NCBI GenBank assembly: GCA_913776795.1
Contig: CAJYRH010000436.1
Span: 1 to 15,599 of the forward strand
Direction of reading: 5' to 3'
DNA from: an uncultured Pseudorhodoferax sp.
GTDB taxonomy: Bacteria; Pseudomonadota; Gammaproteobacteria; Burkholderiales; Burkholderiaceae
DNA length: 15,599 nt
The notes below the pieces were generated by a model, which had not been told where the DNA came from, did not search any database, and was given only the letters and a program-made list of their open reading frames with translations. How positions within the stretch are numbered: position 1 is the stretch's first letter; each line of letters starts with the position of its first letter. The position numbers and the translations under genes were made by a program. This document shows, piece by piece, positions 11,786-15,599 of the stretch.

Positions 11786-13105
11786 GTGGCCAATAGTTCG
11801 GCAAACATCGCAAAGACGGGCAAGTTCGGCGACCTGCGTCGCCGGCTGGTCTTCTTGCTGCTGGCGCTGGTCGTCTACCGCATCGGCGCGCACATCCCGG
11901 TGCCGGGCATCAACCCGGACCAGCTGCGTCAGTTGTTCAGCGGCCAGCAAGGCGGCATCCTGAACCTGTTCAACATGTTCTCGGGCGGGGCGCTGTCGCG
12001 CTTCACCGTGTTCGCGTTGGGGATCATGCCGTACATCTCGGCGTCGATCATCATGCAGTTGGCGACCTACGTCGTGCCGACCTTCGAGCAGCTGAAGAAG
12101 GAAGGCGAGGCTGGTCGTCGCAAGATCACGCAGTTCACGCGCTACGGCACGCTCGCGCTGGCCCTGTTCCAGTCGCTGTCGATCGCGGTGGCGCTGGAGA
12201 GCTCGGCTGGCCTGGTGATCTCGCCCGGCTTCGGGTTCCGCATGACGGCGGTCGTGAGCCTGACTGCAGGCACGATGTTCCTGATGTGGCTGGGTGAGCA
12301 GATCACCGAGCGCGGTCTGGGCAATGGCATCTCGATCCTGATCTTCGCCGGCATCGCTGCTGGCCTGCCGAGTTCGATCGGCGGCTTGCTGGAGTTGGTG
12401 CGCACAGGTGCGATGAGCATCATCGTGATGCTGCTCATCGTGGTGGTGGTGGCCCTGGTCACTTACTTCGTGGTGTTCGTGGAACGGGGCCAGCGCAAGA
12501 TCCTCGTGAACTATGCGCGGCGCCAGGTCGGCAACAAGGTGTACGGCGGGCAATCCTCCCACCTGCCCCTGAAGCTGAACATGGCTGGCGTGATTCCGCC
12601 GATCTTCGCGTCGTCCATCATCTTGCTTCCGGCGACGGTGGTGGGCTGGATGAGTTCGGGTGGTGACAGCTGGTTCTCCCGTCTGCTGCGCGATGCCGCT
12701 GCGACGCTGAGCCCGGGCCAGCCGGTTTACGTCATGTTCTATGCCGCGGCGATCGTGTTCTTCTGCTTCTTCTACACGGCGTTGGTGTTCAACAGTCGCG
12801 AGACGGCTGACAACCTGAAAAAGAGCGGCGCGTTCATCCCTGGGATCCGCCCGGGTGAGCAAACGGCTCGCTACATCGACAAGATCCTGTTGCGACTGAC
12901 GCTGGCTGGTGCGATCTACATCACCTTCGTCTGCCTGCTGCCGGAGTTCTTGATCCTCAAGTACAACGTTCCGTTCTACTTCGGTGGCACGTCGCTGCTC
13001 ATCATCGTGGTGGTCACCATGGACTTCATGGCCCAGGTGCAGAACTACATGATGTCGCAGCAGTATGAGTCGCTGCTCAAGAAGGCGAACTTCAAGGGCG
13101 GTTGA
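11786..13105 (+). CDS. secY: Preprotein translocase subunit SecY
   Basis: SecY is the channel-forming subunit of the SecYEG translocon in the inner membrane. The 439-residue product has the length and roughly ten hydrophobic segments of the family. The N-terminal [20 protein letters not shown] and the plug region [10 protein letters not shown] are visible. So are [13 protein letters not shown], the cytoplasmic-loop motif [14 protein letters not shown] [18 protein letters not shown], and [15 protein letters not shown] near the end. It starts with GTG at 11786, with GAGGA (11773-11777) 8 bases upstream. Its stop is followed directly, in the same frame, by the remnant of infA. Confidence 0.98.
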   Translation: MANSSANIAKTGKFGDLRRRLVFLLLALVVYRIGAHIPVPGINPDQLRQLFSGQQGGILNLFNMFSGGALSRFTVFALGIMPYISASIIMQLATYVVPTFEQLKKEGEAGRRKITQFTRYGTLALALFQSLSIAVALESSAGLVISPGFGFRMTAVVSLTAGTMFLMWLGEQITERGLGNGISILIFAGIAAGLPSSIGGLLELVRTGAMSIIVMLLIVVVVALVTYFVVFVERGQRKILVNYARRQVGNKVYGGQSSHLPLKLNMAGVIPPIFASSIILLPATVVGWMSSGGDSWFSRLLRDAAATLSPGQPVYVMFYAAAIVFFCFFYTALVFNSRETADNLKKSGAFIPGIRPGEQTARYIDKILLRLTLAGAIYITFVCLLPEFLILKYNVPFYFGGTSLLIIVVVTMDFMAQVQNYMMSQQYESLLKKANFKGG

Positions 13106-13111
13106 TCGCGT

Positions 13112-13267
13112 GAGGTTTTCACCGGGAGGACGCGGCTGCAGCGCAGACGGGGTCTCCCTGGTGGCAAGGTGACGGTCGAATTGACGCCTTACGACCTGTC
13201 GCGCGCGTGGACGAAGTTCCACGCCAATGGGTTGGCAAGGGCAAACAGTTTTAGGAGAGAGTTATGA
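13112..13267 (+). pseudogene. infA: Remnant of infA (translation initiation factor IF-1), 5' truncated and diverged
   Basis: Many betaproteobacteria carry infA between secY and rpmJ. Here the 158-base gap contains a frame without a start codon. It reads LPGGKVTVELTPYDLSRA (codons 13154-13207), almost identical to the C-terminal part of IF-1 (LPGDKVTVELTPYDLSRA in relatives, from memory). Upstream, VFTGRTRLQRRRG aligns without gaps to the HISGKMRMHYIRI region, keeping only scattered residues. Downstream, WTKFHAN replaces RIVFRAK and the frame runs on to a stop overlapping the rpmJ ATG. The first 40 or so codons are missing, since secY ends a few bases upstream. Domain integrity is lost, so I call it a pseudogene; IF-1 is essential and must be encoded elsewhere. 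The reference comparison rests on memory of the family. Confidence 0.85.
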
Positions 13268-13377
13268 GAGTTTCGGCTTCGGTCAAGAAAATCTGCCGCA
13301 ACTGCAAGATCATCCGCCGCAACGGCGTGGTCCGCGTGATCTGCACCGATCCGCGTCACAAGCAGCGCCAGGGCTGA
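13264..13377 (+). CDS. rpmJ: 50S ribosomal protein L36 (zinc-binding form)
   Basis: L36 is the smallest 50S protein and stabilises 23S rRNA near the peptidyl transferase region. The 37-residue product starts [15 protein letters not shown] and keeps the zinc ligands C11, C14, C27 and H32, so it is the zinc-containing form. AGGAGAG at 13253-13259 gives a strong ribosome-binding site that lies inside the infA remnant. The gene is followed by rpsM after 20 bases. Confidence 0.97.
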   Translation: MRVSASVKKICRNCKIIRRNGVVRVICTDPRHKQRQG

Positions 13378-13397
13378 TCAAGGTTTAAGAGGACGTT

Positions 13398-13763
13398 ATG
13401 GCACGTATTGCTGGTATCAACATTCCGCCGCACAAGCACGCCGAGATCGGCCTGACCGCGATTTTCGGCATCGGCCGCACCCGTGCGCGCCAGATCTGCG
13501 TCGCCTGCGGCATCGACTACGCGAAGAAGGTCAAGGACCTGACGGACGCTGATCTGGAGAAAATCCGCGACCAGATCGCCCAGTTCACGATCGAAGGCGA
13601 CCTGCGTCGCGAAACGACGATGAACATCAAGCGTTTGATGGACATCGGCTGCTACCGCGGCTTCCGTCATCGCCGCGGCCTGCCCATGCGCGGCCAGCGT
13701 ACACGCACCAACGCCCGTACCCGCAAGGGCCCGCGCAAGGCCGCTCAGGCCCTGAAGAAGTAA
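13398..13763 (+). CDS. rpsM: 30S ribosomal protein S13
   Basis: S13 sits in the head of the 30S subunit, forms bridges to the 50S subunit and contacts P-site tRNA with its basic tail. The 121-residue product begins [20 protein letters not shown]. It carries the [20 protein letters not shown] stretch (93-112), typical of the C-terminal extension. In E. coli the alpha operon begins here and S4 represses it at a pseudoknot in the rpsM leader. Only 20 bases separate rpmJ and rpsM here, so there is no room for a separate leader of that kind. Confidence 0.98.
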   Translation: MARIAGINIPPHKHAEIGLTAIFGIGRTRARQICVACGIDYAKKVKDLTDADLEKIRDQIAQFTIEGDLRRETTMNIKRLMDIGCYRGFRHRRGLPMRGQRTRTNARTRKGPRKAAQALKK

Positions 13764-13781
13764 AGAGATTGAGAGATCACC

Positions 13782-14186
13782 ATGGCTAAGCAACCGTCGA
13801 ACAACGCCGCCCAGCGCGTGCGCAAGAAGGTCCGCAAGAACGTCTCCGACGGTGTTGCGCACGTGCACGCTTCCTTCAACAACACCATCATCACGATCAC
13901 GGACCGCCAGGGCAACGCCCTGTCGTGGGCGTCGTCGGGTGGTCAGGGCTTCAAGGGCTCGCGCAAGTCCACGCCGTTCGCTGCCCAGGTGGCGTCCGAA
14001 GTGGCTGGCCGTGCGGCCATGGAGCAGGGCATCAAGAACCTGGACGTCGAGATCAAGGGCCCCGGCCCCGGTCGCGAATCCTCTGTGCGCGCGCTGGGTG
14101 CCCTGGGCATCCGTATCACGTCGATCTCCGACGTGACTCCGGTTCCGCACAACGGCTGCCGTCCGCAAAAGCGGCGTCGCATCTGA
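13782..14186 (+). CDS. rpsK: 30S ribosomal protein S11
   Basis: S11 lies on the 30S platform near the mRNA exit and the Shine-Dalgarno helix. The 134-residue product has the conserved core [20 protein letters not shown] (24-43). It also has [20 protein letters not shown] (92-111) and the basic end [12 protein letters not shown]. It follows rpsM by 18 bases. After it a 98-base gap with two hairpins precedes rpsD. Confidence 0.98.
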   Translation: MAKQPSNNAAQRVRKKVRKNVSDGVAHVHASFNNTIITITDRQGNALSWASSGGQGFKGSRKSTPFAAQVASEVAGRAAMEQGIKNLDVEIKGPGPGRESSVRALGALGIRITSISDVTPVPHNGCRPQKRRRI

Positions 14187-14215
14187 CCGTTCACCGCATC
14201 TCCCATAAGCCCACC

Positions 14216-14259
14216 GCCGCCGGCACGTGACTGGCGGCTTCCACGGCGTGACGCCGTGG
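14216..14259 (+). repeat. Two consecutive hairpins in the rpsK-rpsD gap
   Basis: GCCGCC (14216-14221) can pair with GGCGGC (14233-14238) around an 11-base loop. Three bases later CCACGGCG (14241-14248) pairs perfectly with CGCCGTGG (14252-14259) around the loop TGA. The second ends 25 bases before the rpsD start codon and just before its ribosome-binding site. No T tract follows. They may be mRNA processing or regulatory elements; S4 is the known alpha-operon repressor in E. coli, but binding here is only a possibility. Confidence 0.55.
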
Positions 14260-14284
14260 CAGTTGAATCAAAAGGACACTCCAA

Positions 14285-14908
14285 GTGGCACGCTACCTCG
14301 GCCCCAAGGCCAAACTTTCCCGCCGTGAAGGCACCGACCTGTTCCTGAAGAGCGCTCGCCGTTCGATCAGCGACAAGGCCAAGTTCGATTCCAAGCCCGG
14401 CCAGCACGGCCGCACGTCCGGTTCGCGCACCAGCGACTTCGGCCTTCAACTGCGCGAGAAGCAGAAGGTCAAGCGCATGTACGGCGTTCTGGAGAAGCAG
14501 TTCCGCCGCTATTTCGAGCAGGCCGACAGCCGCAAGGGCAACACCGGTGCGAACCTGCTGTCGCTGCTGGAATCGCGCCTGGACAACGTCGTCTACCGCA
14601 TGGGCTTCGGTTCCACACGTGCTGAAGCACGCCAGTTGGTCTCGCACAAGGCCATCACTGTCAACGGCCAGAGCGTCAACATCCCTTCCTACATGGTCAA
14701 GGTGGGTGACGTGGTCGCCGTGCGCGAGAAGTCCAAGAAGCAAAACCGCATTGTCGAAGCGCTGCAACTGGCCCAGCAGGTCGGTATTCCGGCGTGGGTC
14801 GAGGTGAGCATCGACAAGGCCGAGGGCACCTTCAAGAAGACGCCGGACCGCGATGAGTTCGGCGCCGACATCAACGAATCGCTGATCGTCGAACTGTATT
14901 CGCGCTGA
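14285..14908 (+). CDS. rpsD: 30S ribosomal protein S4
   Basis: S4 is a primary 16S rRNA-binding protein that starts assembly of the 30S body and is the alpha-operon repressor in E. coli. The 207-residue product begins [20 protein letters not shown] and has the S4 RNA-binding domain at about 97-157 ([20 protein letters not shown] and following). It lacks the N-terminal zinc cysteines, so it is the zinc-free form. It starts with GTG at 14285, 8 bases after AGGA (14273-14276). The ending [11 protein letters not shown] is typical. Confidence 0.98.
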   Translation: MARYLGPKAKLSRREGTDLFLKSARRSISDKAKFDSKPGQHGRTSGSRTSDFGLQLREKQKVKRMYGVLEKQFRRYFEQADSRKGNTGANLLSLLESRLDNVVYRMGFGSTRAEARQLVSHKAITVNGQSVNIPSYMVKVGDVVAVREKSKKQNRIVEALQLAQQVGIPAWVEVSIDKAEGTFKKTPDRDEFGADINESLIVELYSR

Positions 14909-14935
14909 TCGGCGCGACGCACTACGCGAATTATT

Positions 14936-14963
14936 CCTGGGCCCGCACGCACGCGGGCCTAGG
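14936..14963 (+). repeat. Strong hairpin in the rpsD-rpoA gap
   Basis: An 11-base stem (14936-14946 with 14953-14963, one G-T pair) closes a six-base loop ACGCAC. It lies 28 bases after the rpsD stop and about 54 bases before the rpoA start. What follows is CACTTCACCAGCC, without a T tract, so it is not a complete intrinsic terminator. It may be an attenuator or an mRNA-processing site that uncouples RNA polymerase alpha from ribosomal protein synthesis. Function is inferred. Confidence 0.65.
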
Positions 14964-15016
14964 CACTTCACCAGCCTTACCGGTGTAACGAGCTGGGGGT
15001 ATTGAGAGGAAGCTGC

Positions 15017-15599
15017 ATGCAAACCAATCTGCTGAAACCCAAAGCCATCAATGTGGAGCAACTTGGCCCGAACCGGGCCAAGGTTGCTTTGGAGCCGTTC
15101 GAGCGCGGCTACGGTCACACGCTGGGCAACGCGCTGCGCCGAGTCCTGCTGTCCTCGATGGTGGGCTATTCGGCAACCGAAGTCACGATCGCCGGCGTGC
15201 TGCACGAGTACTCGTCCATCGACGGTGTCCAGGAGGATGTGGTCAACATTCTGCTGAACCTCAAGGGCGTGGTGTTCAAGCTGCACAACCGCGACGAGGT
15301 CACGCTCAGCCTGCGCAAGGATGGCGACGGCCTCGTCACGGCCGCCGACATCCAGACGCCGCACGACGTCGAGATCATCAACCCCGAGCATGTCATCGCC
15401 ACGCTGTCGCAAGGCGGCAAGCTGGACATGCAGATCAAGGTGGAGAAGGGCCGCGGCTACGTGCCGGGCAGCATGCGCCGCCATGGCGACGAGCAGACCA
15501 AGTCGATCGGCCGCATCGTGCTGGACGCCTCGTTCTCGCCCGTCAAGCGCGTCAGCTACACGGTCGAAAGCGCCCGTGTCGAGCAGCGCACCGACCTGG
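15017..15599 (+). CDS. rpoA: DNA-directed RNA polymerase subunit alpha (3' partial)
   Basis: Alpha forms the dimer on which RNA polymerase assembles. The window holds the first 194 codons, covering most of the N-terminal domain. Visible are the start [20 protein letters not shown] and the dimerisation segment [38 protein letters not shown] and the subunit-contact region ending [17 protein letters not shown] follow. The C-terminal domain that contacts promoters and activators lies beyond the right edge. AGAGGA at 15005-15010 is 6 bases before the ATG. The 108-base gap before it holds the hairpin described at 14936-14963. Confidence 0.98.
   Translation, partial: MQTNLLKPKAINVEQLGPNRAKVALEPFERGYGHTLGNALRRVLLSSMVGYSATEVTIAGVLHEYSSIDGVQEDVVNILLNLKGVVFKLHNRDEVTLSLRKDGDGLVTAADIQTPHDVEIINPEHVIATLSQGGKLDMQIKVEKGRGYVPGSMRRHGDEQTKSIGRIVLDASFSPVKRVSYTVESARVEQRTDL

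Noticed and set aside
13169..13267. A possible 32-codon gene starting at GTG inside the infA remnant
   Set aside because: It lacks a ribosome-binding site and would encode only the tail of IF-1 without its complete OB fold, so a pseudogene is more sensible.

Overview
The window looks like a piece of a high-GC betaproteobacterial chromosome, most likely from the Burkholderiales, with Comamonadaceae-like proteins. The basis is the ribosomal protein sequences, the gene order rplN to rpoA, the wording of the RpoA N-terminus and SecY, and a glycerol ABC transporter next to glpD. The assignment is inferred from recognition, not from a search. All genes lie on the + strand.

Bases 1-7460 hold a glycerol uptake and oxidation operon. 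It contains two ATPase subunits (the first cut by the window edge), two inner-membrane permeases, a small DUF2160 membrane protein, a periplasmic binding protein and the FAD-dependent glycerol-3-phosphate dehydrogenase GlpD. The transporter would import glycerol, a kinase not present here would phosphorylate it, and GlpD would oxidise the product and pass electrons to quinone. The first four genes are tightly coupled by overlapping stop and start codons. The last three are separated by short spacers with strong hairpins.

Bases 1-84 are not natural upstream sequence of the first gene. They are an inverted copy of bases 149-232, joined through a 9-base microhomology. This is the hallmark of a fold-back or template-switch artefact at a contig end.

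Bases 7461-7665 hold a near-perfect sigma-70 promoter, only 13 bases after the glpD stop codon, and a leader of about 155 bases that can fold into two hairpins. From here the spc and alpha ribosomal protein genes run in the usual order: rplN, rplX, rplE, rpsN, rpsH, rplF, rplR, rpsE, rpmD, rplO, secY, rpmJ, rpsM, rpsK, rpsD, rpoA (cut at the right edge). The genes that normally precede rplN (the S10 block ending in rpsQ) are replaced here by glpD.

Between secY and rpmJ, where many betaproteobacteria carry infA (translation initiation factor IF-1), this window has a 158-base gap. It holds a 5'-truncated, diverged remnant of infA. The rpsK-rpsD and rpsD-rpoA gaps hold further hairpins.

I see no CRISPR array, tRNA, insertion sequence, prophage or new multi-gene system. 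The points most worth checking are the infA remnant, the complementary degeneration of the two transporter ATPases, the glp/spc junction with its structured leader, and the fold-back at the left end.
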